A stretch of 64,000 bases of DNA from Deinococcus psychrotolerans (lineage in GTDB: Bacteria; Deinococcota; Deinococci; Deinococcales; Deinococcaceae), in assembly GCF_003860465.1 (NCBI RefSeq), contig NZ_CP034183.1:636501-700500 (forward strand), in the 5' to 3' direction. Numbering within the stretch: position 1 is the stretch's first letter; each line of letters starts with the position of its first letter. This document shows positions 45,008 to 55,761 of this stretch, piece by piece. The position numbers and the translations under genes were made by a program. The notes under the pieces were generated by a model. That model had not been told where the DNA came from and ran no database searches. It saw nothing but the letters and a program-made list of their open reading frames with translations.

Positions 45008-46222
45008 ATGAAGCTCCCTGCGATGCTGCTCAGTCTCGTTGTTTTGTTCGGCGGCGCGGGGCGAGCAGATTCCGTTCCGGTGTTTGTCCGGATTCCGACG
45101 CCGCCCTTTACGCCTGAATCCGTTGCACCCAAGCCTGTTCAACCCAGCCCCATTTTCCCTAAGCCCGCGCCCGCCCAGCCAGTTTTCAATCCACCGCCCC
45201 TCAGCGCTCCGCTTGCCCCGACTTGTGGCGCAGCAGCGGCCAACCCCGCACCTGCTCAGCCGCTTCCCAGCGGAGTCAGCGGGCGGGTGGGCTTCTATGC
45301 GGCCATTTACGATAAGCAGTTGCAGCCCGTTAGGGCGCTGGCGCTCGGCCAGGTCAATACCCTCTTTCCGCTGGCAAGCGCTTTTAAGCCCCTGGTGGTG
45401 CGGGCCGCGCTGCAAGAAGTGGACGCGGGGCGGCTGAGCCTGCGGGCACTGATCACCACCACGCCCGCCAAGCGCAGCATTGAAGCCTACCCTGCCGGGC
45501 GCAACACGGTGGCGGCGCTGGCCCAGCGCTCTTTGGAGCGCAGCGACAACACCGCTTCCGATCTGCTGTATCTGGGCCTCGGGCCTGAAAAAATCGCTCG
45601 GGCGGTGCATGCGCTCAGCCCCTGCACCGCCCTGCTGCACACCACCAAAGCCTGGTGGGCGGCGCAGGCGGGCCTGATGCCTGATGTCTTCCCCGATTTG
45701 GTGCGGGGCGCGGTGAGCGCGGCCAGCTTGCCGTTCGACGAGCGGCTCAAGTGGGCAAGCCGTTTAAATGCCCGCGCTCAGCAACTGACTGGGCCGCAGG
45801 TGGAGGCCGCGCTGGACAGCTATTTTCACGGCCCTGCCTACGCCCCCGAACTGGAATTGGCGCTGCAGAACACCAGCACGCCGCAGAGCTACGCCGATCT
45901 TCTGGCCCGCACCCTGAGCGGAGACGACCTCAAAGCGCCGACGCGCAAGCTGTTTCGGAGCTGGCTGGCAAAGTCATGCTGCCAGCCCAAGCAGCCGCAA
46001 CTCAAGGCCGTCTACTGGGGCCATAAAGCGGGCAGCGGCTGGCGGATGCTGACCCTGACCGGCTACGCCGAACTCGCGGGCGGACAGCGGATCGCTTACG
46101 CTTATTTCAATGACGGCTCGGGCACGCTGGAAGCCGAAGACATGGAGCGCCAGATTCCGGCGCTAATCAATTGGATCGACGCGGCCCTCTCGGAGCTTGC
46201 CCGCTCCCCTCTGCTAAAGTGA
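45008..46222 (+). CDS. Class A beta-lactamase-like serine hydrolase
   Basis: 404 residues. Signal peptide (1-20), a Pro/Ala-rich linker of about 70 residues, then the serine beta-lactamase fold: Ser-x-x-Lys in PLASAFKPLVVR, Ser-Asp-Asn in LERSDNTASDLL and Lys-Ala-Gly in WGHKAGSGWRM in place of Lys-Thr-Gly. Related proteins hydrolyse beta-lactams or act as envelope hydrolases without that activity; the altered third motif and long linker leave this open. TAAGCT ends 8 bases before the ATG (leaderless). Confidence 0.8.
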   Translation: MKLPAMLLSLVVLFGGAGRADSVPVFVRIPTPPFTPESVAPKPVQPSPIFPKPAPAQPVFNPPPLSAPLAPTCGAAAANPAPAQPLPSGVSGRVGFYAAIYDKQLQPVRALALGQVNTLFPLASAFKPLVVRAALQEVDAGRLSLRALITTTPAKRSIEAYPAGRNTVAALAQRSLERSDNTASDLLYLGLGPEKIARAVHALSPCTALLHTTKAWWAAQAGLMPDVFPDLVRGAVSAASLPFDERLKWASRLNARAQQLTGPQVEAALDSYFHGPAYAPELELALQNTSTPQSYADLLARTLSGDDLKAPTRKLFRSWLAKSCCQPKQPQLKAVYWGHKAGSGWRMLTLTGYAELAGGQRIAYAYFNDGSGTLEAEDMERQIPALINWIDAALSELARSPLLK

Positions 46223-46283
46223 AACGATGAACGCCCAAGCGCTTTCGCTTCTTCTTCTTCTCAGTGGGGTTCGGAAGAGCTGA
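46215..46283 (+). promoter_or_regulatory. Leucine-rich leader peptide of an attenuator, leaderless
   Basis: TAAAGT (46215-46220) lies 6 bases before ATG 46227. The ORF reads MNAQALSLLLLLSGVRKS and stops at TGA 46281. It contains six Leu codons (five CTT, one CTC), five of them consecutive. The -10 box overlaps the stop codon of the beta-lactamase-like gene. This is the classical design of a leu or ilv leader peptide. Confidence 0.8.
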
Positions 46284-46332
46284 GTTCAGCACTTCACTCG
46301 GCCCCCACGCCCTGAGCGCTGGGGGCTTTTTT
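46264..46332 (+). promoter_or_regulatory. Attenuator: antiterminator and terminator after the Leu leader
   Basis: Terminator: GCCCCC-A-CGC (46301-46310) pairs with GCG-CT-GGGGGC (46316-46326), followed by six T. Antiterminator: GTGGGG (46264-46269, inside the leader ORF) pairs with CCCCAC (46303-46308), helped by GAAG/CTTC and GCTGA/TCAGC in between. Stalling at the Leu codons would leave GTGGGG free to form the antiterminator and allow readthrough to the methyltransferase. Confidence 0.8.
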
Positions 46333-46400
46333 AGGCTCCGAAAAGGCCGCCGAGTTTCAACTTGACCCCTACGAACTTGAACCGAACGAAAAGGAGACAC

Positions 46401-47165
46401 ATGACCACCCCAACCCCCGATCACTGGAACGCCGAGCATTACCGTGACCGCCACGCTTTTGTCTATGAATCCAGCCGCGATCTGGTGGCCGACTGGCTGC
46501 GCCCCCAAGTGGGTGAGCGCGTCCTCGATCTGGGTTGCGGCAGCGGCGAACTCAGCGCCCAAATTGCCCAGACTGGCGCAACCGTCACGGGCGTGGACGC
46601 CTCGGAGGCCATGATCGCCGCCGCACGGGGCCAGCACCCCGCCGTGAACTTTGATGTTCAAGACGCCCAGACCCTCCCCTACCGCGCCGAGTTTGACGCG
46701 GTTTTCAGCAACGCCGCCCTGCACTGGATGAAGCCGCTGGACAACGTGCTCTCGGGCGTGTCGCTCTCCTTGGTCCCCGGCGGGCGATTGGCGCTGGAAA
46801 TGGGCGGCGGCGCGAATGTGCTGGCGGTGCGGGAAGCCGTTGAGCAAGCCCTGAGCGATTTGAGTTTACCTGCGCTGGAGCATGTCTGGATTTTCCCGAG
46901 TCCGGCTCAGTTGGCCGCCCTCTTGGAAGAAGCAGGCTTTACGGTAGAGCGCCTGCACCTGTTCAAACGCCCCTCGCTTTTGGTCGGTGAGGACGGCTTT
47001 CGGGCGTGGCTGCACGGTTTCGGGGCCAGTTGGCTCGCGCCGCTGAGTGAGCCCGAGCGGGCCGCCGTGATCGCCAGAGCGGAGGAGTTGGCCCGCCCCA
47101 AGCTGCACACGGCTCAGGGCTGGGTGGCCGATTATGTGCGGCTGCGGGCCTTGGCAGTGAAGTAA
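46401..47165 (+). CDS. Class I SAM-dependent methyltransferase (trans-aconitate/UbiE-like)
   Basis: 254 residues. SAM-binding motif I VLDLGCGSGELSAQIAQ (about residues 40-56), acidic motif II VTGVDASEAM and motif III FDAVFSNAALHWM, as in trans-aconitate 2-methyltransferases. AAGGAG lies 5 bases before the ATG, a stronger site than most genes here. The start is 69 bases after a leucine attenuator, so expression may rise when charged leucyl-tRNA is scarce. The true substrate is unknown; a product or intermediate of leucine or branched-chain metabolism is one possibility. Confidence 0.85.
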   Translation: MTTPTPDHWNAEHYRDRHAFVYESSRDLVADWLRPQVGERVLDLGCGSGELSAQIAQTGATVTGVDASEAMIAAARGQHPAVNFDVQDAQTLPYRAEFDAVFSNAALHWMKPLDNVLSGVSLSLVPGGRLALEMGGGANVLAVREAVEQALSDLSLPALEHVWIFPSPAQLAALLEEAGFTVERLHLFKRPSLLVGEDGFRAWLHGFGASWLAPLSEPERAAVIARAEELARPKLHTAQGWVADYVRLRALAVK

Positions 47166-47185
47166 GTCTGTGAGGCCGTAGCCGT

Positions 47186-48382
47186 TCAGTTGATCAGCGC
47201 ATTGCTGCTTGCCCCCGCAGCGTCACCGCGCAGCAATTCAAAAAAGGCGCTGACCACTTGCGGGTCGAAATGATGGCCCGCTTGAGCGGCCAGCTCAGCG
47301 TGGGTTTCTTCCAACGTCCAGGCGCGTTTGTAGGGCCGCTCGCTGATGAGGGCGTCGTAGACATCGCACAAGCTAAAGATTCGGGCAAGCAGATGAATGT
47401 CGCTGCCTGCAAGCTGACGGGGATAGCCTTTGCCATTCCACTTTTCATGGTGGTGCAGCACCACTTCCAGGGATTCAGACGGCAAAAAGCCCAAAGAACT
47501 GGCAAAACGGTGGCCCACTTCCGCGTGGCTTCGCATCAGCTCAAACTCATCCTCGCTGAGCGAGCTGGGTTTATGCAAAATATGATCGGGAATGGAGATC
47601 TTGCCGATGTCATGCAGGTACGCGCCCCAGCGCAGCGCTTGGCACTGCTCTTCACCGAGGTGTAAGTGACGGGCCAAGCGCAGGGCCAGCGCAGTCACGC
47701 GGTCGGTGTGCCCCTGCGTTTCACGGTCACGGGCCTCCAAAGCCAGTCCCAGCGCCCGCAAAGCCGATTCGCGGGCGGCATTGACTTGCTCCTCGGCCGC
47801 CAACCGCGCCATCAGGGCGGCAATGGTGCCCACCACACTGCTAAACAACCGGACTTCTTCCTCCGTCCAGGTGTGGGCTTCAAAGGTGTGCATCAAAAAC
47901 GCGCCGAGTAGCTCTCCCCGCTTGCCCATCACGGGCGCGGCGGCGAGACTCACCACCCCCAATTCAGGAAACCCGATCGTTTCCGGACGAACCGACGTGT
48001 TGTCAAAAAACATCGGTGTGCGGCGCGTCAGCAGCGCCTGCATGAGAGGCGTATCGGAGGGCAGGCCGTGCGCGGCCACGGCCTGCATTCCCGGCGTCGT
48101 GGGCATCTCGCCAGCGGCGGCCCGCACCTGATAGATCAGGGCCTGCGGCAGCGCAGCGCTTTGGACTTCACCGGAAGGCAGCTTGAGTTGAAAGTAAGCC
48201 GCGCCCACCGCAGCCGTGTGGTGAATCAACTCATCTAACGTCGGCACCACGCCGGTTCCCAGATCTTTAGCCTCCAGCGCAATGTGAACGAGGCGCAGAA
48301 CGCTTTGTGCTGTTAAGTCACGGTTATCAGGTGCCGAAGCAGCAGTCATTGATGGATCAGTGAAATTCATTTTGACAGTCAT
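47186..48382 (-). CDS. GAF plus HD-GYP protein, probable cyclic-di-GMP phosphodiesterase
   Basis: Start at ATG 48382 (AAGGGAG upstream); an earlier ATG at 48430 is in frame. About 398 residues: GAF domain (30-200) and HD-GYP domain with HDIGK in RWGAYLHDIGKISIPDHILH, then HAEVGHRFA, HHHEKWNGKGYP and DVYDALISERPYK. HD-GYP proteins hydrolyse c-di-GMP. A relative lies at 59107. Confidence 0.88.
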   Translation of the reverse strand: MTVKMNFTDPSMTAASAPDNRDLTAQSVLRLVHIALEAKDLGTGVVPTLDELIHHTAAVGAAYFQLKLPSGEVQSAALPQALIYQVRAAAGEMPTTPGMQAVAAHGLPSDTPLMQALLTRRTPMFFDNTSVRPETIGFPELGVVSLAAAPVMGKRGELLGAFLMHTFEAHTWTEEEVRLFSSVVGTIAALMARLAAEEQVNAARESALRALGLALEARDRETQGHTDRVTALALRLARHLHLGEEQCQALRWGAYLHDIGKISIPDHILHKPSSLSEDEFELMRSHAEVGHRFASSLGFLPSESLEVVLHHHEKWNGKGYPRQLAGSDIHLLARIFSLCDVYDALISERPYKRAWTLEETHAELAAQAGHHFDPQVVSAFFELLRGDAAGASSNALIN

Positions 48383-48430
48383 CAGCTTTTGCTCCCTTAA
48401 GGTCATTTTGGTGGATAAATTGCAGTTCAT

Positions 48431-48685
48431 GAGGCAATAAGCGAATCTTCATGAACTTTATATCGAATTTTGGGTCAAGTGAACTGTGCCAAGCATCAGA
48501 GACTCTTGAAACGAGCTTTCTTGCTTTAGTCTCACCTGTAGCCGCTTACAGTTCCCTCACACGTCCAACTTGAATCACGCGACCCAAAGTGTGAAAAACC
48601 GCACGAAAAAGGCAGAGCGCTACCGAAGGATCAGCAAAAAACCCCGCCGGAGGTGGCGAGGTTTCGTTGTCTCTAAAGGCGACAC
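48431..48685. other. Intergenic stretch of about 255 bases
   Basis: AT-rich upstream region of the HD-GYP gene on one side and the terminator of the VC0807-type gene on the other (48638-48664). No gene is supported. Confidence 0.5.
48638..48664 (-). terminator. Terminator of the VC0807-like gene
   Basis: AAACC-CGCC and GGCG-GGTTT arms; six T follow on the minus strand. Confidence 0.75.
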
Positions 48686-48711
48686 TCAAGAAGGGCAACT
48701 TAAATCGGCAG

Positions 48712-49506
48712 TCAAATGCCGCTTGAGCTTTCCACTTCCTGCAACCTCGCCAGCTTTTCCGGCGAAAAGATGTCGGCTTCTTTGCCGTAGCGCTTTTTGA
48801 CGGCCAACTGAATCAGCCAGATGCCCACGCCCACCCCGATGACACTCAGCACCAAGCTGGGAATCCTCATCACGGCATTGGCCTGCGCCACCTGCGCGTT
48901 GAAATCGTCGCTGCCGAACTTGCCAACCACCAGACGAAGGTTCACGAAATAATTGATGACCGCCGAGACCAATTCCACGATGCCGTAGGAAACGGTAGCG
49001 GCCCGCACCGCTTGGTTGACTTGACTGTCGTGCAGGGCTTTTTGAGTGGCGGCGCGGTTTTCGGGGCTTTCGGTGAGGGTGGAGGCGTCGAGCACCACTC
49101 TGAAAATCGGCGTTTTGGTCAGCAGACTGCCCAGCGCCAACACGCCGAACAGCAGCGCGGGCACACTGTCTTTGAAAGCAAACAGCGGGCCGCCGTCTAA
49201 GTACCAAAACGCCAGCCCCCCGCGCACCAGCGCCACTGCGCCGCCGAGCAGGGCGATCCCGCTGACGGTGCGGTTGATCAGGAGGTCGGTCAGCACATAC
49301 GCCACCGGAATCAGCGCGGCGAGGATATACGCCCGCACGTTGCCGGCGACGCCGCCGCCAAAGACCTGCTCGCTGATGCTGATGCCGCTGCCCAAGATGT
49401 TGGGGCTGAGAATGGCAATCGGAATAATGAGGGTAAACAGCAGATCCCAAACAGTTTTGGGAATGCCCGCTTTTTTGCGCGGCGGCTTGGTGGGAGGAGC
49501 AGTCAT
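48712..49506 (-). CDS. VC0807-like integral membrane protein
   Basis: Start at ATG 49506 is preferred because GACAAT ends 7 bases upstream; an ATG three codons earlier is possible. About 264 residues with six or so hydrophobic segments (LLFTLIIPIAILSPNIL; AYILAALIPVAYVLTDLLIN; GIALLGGAVALVRGGLAFWY; VLSVIGVGVGIWLIQLAV). The pattern is that of the VC0807 family, related to septation protein A. Role unknown. Confidence 0.65.
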   Translation of the reverse strand: MTAPPTKPPRKKAGIPKTVWDLLFTLIIPIAILSPNILGSGISISEQVFGGGVAGNVRAYILAALIPVAYVLTDLLINRTVSGIALLGGAVALVRGGLAFWYLDGGPLFAFKDSVPALLFGVLALGSLLTKTPIFRVVLDASTLTESPENRAATQKALHDSQVNQAVRAATVSYGIVELVSAVINYFVNLRLVVGKFGSDDFNAQVAQANAVMRIPSLVLSVIGVGVGIWLIQLAVKKRYGKEADIFSPEKLARLQEVESSSGI

Positions 49507-49548
49507 GAGCGCCATTGTCTCACGCGCAGAGAACGGCGAGTGAGACGC

Positions 49549-49950
49549 TCAGCTCGCCCTGTTCTTGCGGGCGTCGAGCGCCACCCAGCCCCAGCCGATC
49601 AGTTGCAGCACGCCGCCGATGGGCGTGATGGCCCCCAGCCATTTGGTGTCGGTCAGGGCCAAAACGTACAAGCTCCCCGAAAAAATAAGGGTGCCGCTTA
49701 GCAGCCAAGCCGCGCCGCGCCGCTGCTGCGGGTACGCGCCCAGCACCAACAGCGCGAGGCCGTGATACATCTGATAGCGTACGCCCGTTTCAAAAATCGC
49801 CAGGTTCTCAGCGCTGATGGCGGCCTTGAGGGCGTGAGCGCCGAACGCCCCGAGCGCCACCGCCGTGCCCGCCAGCACCGCGCCGCTGAGCGCCGAGTTG
49901 AGTTTGGGCGCAGCCGACGCCTGAGTCTTGAGGCTTCCAAGTTCAGTCAT
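49549..49950 (-). CDS. DUF423 small membrane protein (YwdK/YgdD-like)
   Basis: 133 residues with four hydrophobic helices and the family blocks VALGAFGAHALKA, VRYQMYHGLALLVLG and LIFSGSLYVLALT...GAITPIGG. TAAACT ends 6 bases before the ATG (leaderless). Function of the family is unknown. Confidence 0.85.
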   Translation of the reverse strand: MTELGSLKTQASAAPKLNSALSGAVLAGTAVALGAFGAHALKAAISAENLAIFETGVRYQMYHGLALLVLGAYPQQRRGAAWLLSGTLIFSGSLYVLALTDTKWLGAITPIGGVLQLIGWGWVALDARKNRAS

Positions 49951-50055
49951 AGGCTGAGTTTAGGCGCGGGCAGTGGCAACGGATGTCCCAAAACCGACTC
50001 TTTCGCTGAGGAATTGAGTGGCGGTGTGGGAAAGAAGAAGCGCCTTAAGGCAGAT

Positions 50056-50093
50056 TGGGACATAAAAGTGGGAAATGGTGGTAAAAGGTGGGA
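50056..50093 (+). promoter_or_regulatory. MraZ-box-like repeats ahead of the dcw cluster
   Basis: TGGGA at 50069, TGGTA at 50079 and TGGGA at 50089 are spaced exactly 10 bp (5-base units with 5-base spacers). A further TGGGA lies at 50056. MraZ is known to bind such TGGG-type repeats and control its own operon. Confidence 0.7.
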
Positions 50094-50197
50094 CGCGGTG
50101 TTAGACTCACCCTATCCGGCGAGAAAACGCCGCTGTGGGCGCATGTTTTGGCACTGGGCGGCACATCAGTTCCTCAGCCGGATCAGGAGCAGCGGCT

Positions 50198-51993
<1,796 letters not shown>

Positions 51994-52109
51994 CTGCGCT
52001 TCTTCGGCGCGTCCGTGAGCTTCACCCGCTCTTGGATAATCCATTTCTTCTTTAACTAACCTTGAGCTTGTTCCTCACTCAGCTCCCAATTTTCCTTAAG
52101 GAATTGCCA

Positions 52110-53459
52110 ATGGAAATCAAAATCCGCAACCGCTCCCGCATTATTCAGGCCATTGCCCTCTTGGCGTTTATGTCGTTGGTGTGGGCTTATGCCCAACTCG
52201 AATGGGGCCTGCCGCAAAACATCAAGCGGGCGGTGCTGCAAAGTCGCGGCAGCATCCTGACCGAATCCGGCACGACGCTGGCCCGCACCGTCGACGGCAA
52301 ACGGGTTTATCCGCAGGGCAAACTGGCCGGTCAAGTCCTCGGCATGATGGGCATGACAGACGGTTTAGAGGGAATTGAGGCCGCTTACAACACCCAACTC
52401 TCCGCCGGACAAAACGTCACCGTGACTCTGGATCCTTCCTTGCAGGCCACCGCCGAGAGTGTGCTGGCCAAAGGCGTGCAGGCCCACCAAGGCGTCTACG
52501 GCTCCGTGGTGGTCATCGAAGTCCGCACCGGCAAGGTGCTGGTGGCGGCCAGCTACCCACCGTTTGATCCCAACAACTGGAAGACCTTCAGCGCCGAGGC
52601 GAGGCGCAACCGTCCATTTTTAGACCGCTTCGAGCCGGGTTCGACGGTCAAGGGCCTGACGGTGGCCGCCGCACTCAACGAGGGCCTGACCACCGCCGAC
52701 ACCACCTACCAGACCCCTATGCAGCGCTTTGTCGGTGGCCGGTGGGGCAGCATCATCCACGACGCGGTGGATCACCCCAAGACGCTGACCACTCAGGGCA
52801 TTTTGCGCTATTCGAGCAACGTGGGCATGTCGCATATCGTCGAGAATTTCCCCAACGAAAAGCTCTACGCGTATCTGCACGCCTTCGGCTTCGGGCAGGA
52901 CGTGGACTTGCCCACCATGATCACGGCAACCGGCAGTTTGCAGCCGGTGAGCAAATGGAACGATCTGGTGCGCATCACCAACGCCTTCGGGCAGGGCATG
53001 TCGTCTACACCGCTGCAACTCGCCGCCGCCTACAACACGCTGGCCAACGACGGGCGCTACGTCTCGCCCCGGCTGGTCGCCAGCGAACCGGCGGGGGAAA
53101 GCCGCAACGTGGTTCGGGTCAATTCGGCCCAAACCACCCGCACTCTCCTTCGCAACGTGATCCGCGACGGCATTCACGCCGCCGCCGGAATTCAGGGCTA
53201 CGACTTGGCCGGCAAAACAGGAACGGCTCAAGTGGTGGTAGATGGCAAATACAGCGCCACCATTTACGACAGCGTGTTCGCGGGCTTTTATCCCGCCGAT
53301 GAGCCGCGCATCACCATTGCAGTGATGGTTCACGGAGCCAAATACGATTATCACGGCTCGATGTTGGCCGCTCCAATTTACCGCGACATCACGGCGGCTT
53401 TTATCAGCAAAGCGGCTTCTTTGCCCGCTCCAGAGCCGGAAGTCAGCACTGGAAAATAA
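52110..53459 (+). CDS. ftsI: Septal peptidoglycan transpeptidase FtsI (PBP3)
   Basis: 449 residues from ATG 52110 (AAGGA upstream). One N-terminal membrane helix, a short pedestal domain, then the penicillin-binding transpeptidase: Ser-x-x-Lys in EPGSTVKGLTV (active Ser), SSN in RYSSNVGMSHI and KTGT in LAGKTGTAQVV. Crosslinks septal wall. Shorter than typical FtsI (around 550-600), with the pedestal much reduced. Confidence 0.9.
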   Translation: MEIKIRNRSRIIQAIALLAFMSLVWAYAQLEWGLPQNIKRAVLQSRGSILTESGTTLARTVDGKRVYPQGKLAGQVLGMMGMTDGLEGIEAAYNTQLSAGQNVTVTLDPSLQATAESVLAKGVQAHQGVYGSVVVIEVRTGKVLVAASYPPFDPNNWKTFSAEARRNRPFLDRFEPGSTVKGLTVAAALNEGLTTADTTYQTPMQRFVGGRWGSIIHDAVDHPKTLTTQGILRYSSNVGMSHIVENFPNEKLYAYLHAFGFGQDVDLPTMITATGSLQPVSKWNDLVRITNAFGQGMSSTPLQLAAAYNTLANDGRYVSPRLVASEPAGESRNVVRVNSAQTTRTLLRNVIRDGIHAAAGIQGYDLAGKTGTAQVVVDGKYSATIYDSVFAGFYPADEPRITIAVMVHGAKYDYHGSMLAAPIYRDITAAFISKAASLPAPEPEVSTGK

Positions 53460-53492
53460 GCACCCCCTCTGCGGGCCGCTGCACTTCCCTTT

Positions 53493-54920
53493 TTAGTTTT
53501 CCATTCCACTCAGCGCTTCCGGCTGACCCATAAACAGATTGTTGATGGATTCGCACAGCGTCGGGTGGGCCAGCGTGGCGTTTCTCAGCGTTGTGGCCGT
53601 CAGCTTGCCCATCATGCCCAGTTGCAGGGCGCTCATCACTTCCCCGCCCTCCATGCCCAGCACCGTAACGCCCAGCAGTTCGTCGCTGGCATCGTCCACC
53701 ACTGCCCGCATCAGTCCGGCGGTGGCGTTGGTTTCAATGGCGCGGGCCACATTTTTCATCGGCAGGGTGTAGACGCGGGTGGGGCGACCAAGTTTGAGGG
53801 CGGCTTGGCGGTCGATCCCGACGCGGCCCAGTTGCGGATCGGTGAAGAGGGTGTACGGCACATAGCGCCCGCTGATGCTGCGCTCCTTGCCGTGCAGCAG
53901 GGCGTCCCGAACGACGCGGTAATCGTCGTAGGAGATATGGGTAAATGCTGGCCCGCCTTTGATGTCGCCCAGCGCATACACCCGTTCGGCAGCCAGCAAG
54001 TGATCGTCCACGACAATAAACCCATGCTCATCTAAAGCCGCGCCCGTGGCTTCCACATTGAGAGCGTCAGTGTTGGGAACCCGCCCAATGGCGACCAACA
54101 GATGTGAGCCGCTAAGGGTTTGCTCTTGGCCGTCTTGCTCGATTGTCAGGTGAATTGCGCCGCCGACTTTCTCGGTCTTTCGCGCTTCCGCGCCCAGCAT
54201 GAACGTCACACCCTCGTCTTCCAGCACCTGTTGAAGGGCGCTCACCACGTCCTGATCTTCATGAGGAATCAGGCGCGGGCCGTGTTCAACAACAGTCACG
54301 CGGCTGCCCAAGCGGGCGTAGAGCTGAGCAAACTCAAGGCTGATGTAACCACCGCCCAAAATGAGCAAATGCTCAGGCAATTCGCGCAGCAGCAAGATGT
54401 CCTTGGAGGTCATCGCGCCTACACTGCCCAGGCCCGCCAGCTCCGGCCAGCGGGGACGCGCTCCGGCGTTGATGAACACGTAATCGGCGCTGAGCTGCTG
54501 CACGGTGCCATCATTAAGGCTGACTTCCACCTCACGCACGCCGGTAAATTTGGCCTGCCCATCCAGCAACTTCACGCCCGCTTTGAGCACGCCCGCTTTG
54601 CTGCCTTCTCGGAATTCACTGACGATGCCCTGCACGCGGTCGACGATTTGATTCAGGTCAACCGTGACGCCCCCGGCCCGCACGCCTAGCGCCTGCGAGT
54701 GCCGGGACACGTGGGCGGCCTGAGCGCTGGCAATCATGGCTTTGGTGGGGGTGCAGCCTTCGTTGACGCAAGTACCGCCGACATGTTCGCGCTCGATCAG
54801 CGTGACCTGCCAGCCCGCTTTAGACAACGCGCCCGCCAGCGGCCCGCCCGCTTGCCCCGCGCCGATAACGATGGCCGAGGGAGAAGAAGACGAGGATGCG
54901 TTGGGGGTCGGTGAGGTCAT
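53493..54920 (-). CDS. MerA-like pyridine nucleotide-disulfide oxidoreductase
   Basis: 475 residues from ATG 54920 (AAGGAG upstream). FAD motif VIGAGQAGGPLAGALSKAG, redox-active pair in GGTCVNEGCTPTKAMIA, NAD motif ILGGGYISLEFAQLYARLG, YALGDIKGGPAFTH and a dimerisation domain. There is no N-terminal heavy-metal-binding domain and no C-terminal vicinal Cys pair of true mercuric reductase, so Hg(II) is an unlikely substrate. The electron acceptor is unknown. Confidence 0.85.
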   Translation of the reverse strand: MTSPTPNASSSSSPSAIVIGAGQAGGPLAGALSKAGWQVTLIEREHVGGTCVNEGCTPTKAMIASAQAAHVSRHSQALGVRAGGVTVDLNQIVDRVQGIVSEFREGSKAGVLKAGVKLLDGQAKFTGVREVEVSLNDGTVQQLSADYVFINAGARPRWPELAGLGSVGAMTSKDILLLRELPEHLLILGGGYISLEFAQLYARLGSRVTVVEHGPRLIPHEDQDVVSALQQVLEDEGVTFMLGAEARKTEKVGGAIHLTIEQDGQEQTLSGSHLLVAIGRVPNTDALNVEATGAALDEHGFIVVDDHLLAAERVYALGDIKGGPAFTHISYDDYRVVRDALLHGKERSISGRYVPYTLFTDPQLGRVGIDRQAALKLGRPTRVYTLPMKNVARAIETNATAGLMRAVVDDASDELLGVTVLGMEGGEVMSALQLGMMGKLTATTLRNATLAHPTLCESINNLFMGQPEALSGMEN

Positions 54921-55761
54921 GAAAACTCCTTGAGTGAGAGAAGCTGGAGGGTGACGGGAGCAAGAAAAGCAAAAGCCGAATTTCTTCCCCACTTCGTCAC
55001 CAGTTTAATCGGCTGAAACAGAGAGCTGTCATTACCCTCAGCGCTGTACCACTTTCCACTGGGCGCAGCCGCAGGGCGCTGAGGAACATCTGACCTCTGC
55101 GGCTTGTTCATGTAGGCAAGCTTCCTCAGCAAGCGGGAAGTATGACGACAGCCGCGACTTCTGCCTTCGGTGCTCGGAAGCATCTTGCAGCAATCGGCAA
55201 AAACAGGCGCGGAGTAACCAAAAAGTCCATCAAAACAATGAAATTTTTATAGATATTATCGCTTCTTCATAAATAAGAAACGAGGTAACCAGAAAGGACT
55301 TCTCTCATCTAATTTTTTGTTCTCGAGCAGAAGCTAAAGACAATTTCACAGCAGGTGACTCTGGAAATTTGATGAGAGTTTTTACCTAAGTTCTTAAAAT
55401 ACTCACATCAACCCTCTCTACCTTGTGTTGTCCCGGGAGAGCGGACAATTTTGTCTCTTCCGTGTTGAAGGCAATTTTTGACTTCATCCCCACGTTGACC
55501 TCCAGTTGTAATGCAGTGGTCAAAAAAGAGCTTCTTTTTTGACTGAGCGGGCAGGCCCGAGAGGTGCCATTCTGCTCGAAAACCAACGGGAGCGAAGTAA
55601 ATGGAGCATTTGGAAGGGCGGCCGGTTGCACTTTCGACTCAGCCCTATTAGTCGGACAAATGCTTCAAAGCGGTGGATCAGGCTTACCACAATCAGAGCA
55701 AGTTTTTTTCTGTTCGTTGAGCGCCGGGTTTTGCGTTTGGCGTCTCTCAAGGAGTTAACAC
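54921..55761. other. Long intergenic region (841 bp) with two hairpin features
   Basis: No convincing gene. GTCAAAAAAGA (55519-55529) and TCTTTTTTGAC (55533-55543) form an 11-bp AT-rich hairpin with a GCT loop. Two imperfect copies of GTAACCA-AAAG lie at about 55214 and 55285. The region from 55540 to 55761 is the probable leader of the 3D-domain gene, whose AAGGAG ribosome site is at 55750. Confidence 0.55.

Noticed and set aside
55386..55750. Small ORFs in the gene-free region before the 3D gene
   Set aside because: No ribosome sites or leaderless boxes at their starts and no protein-like composition.
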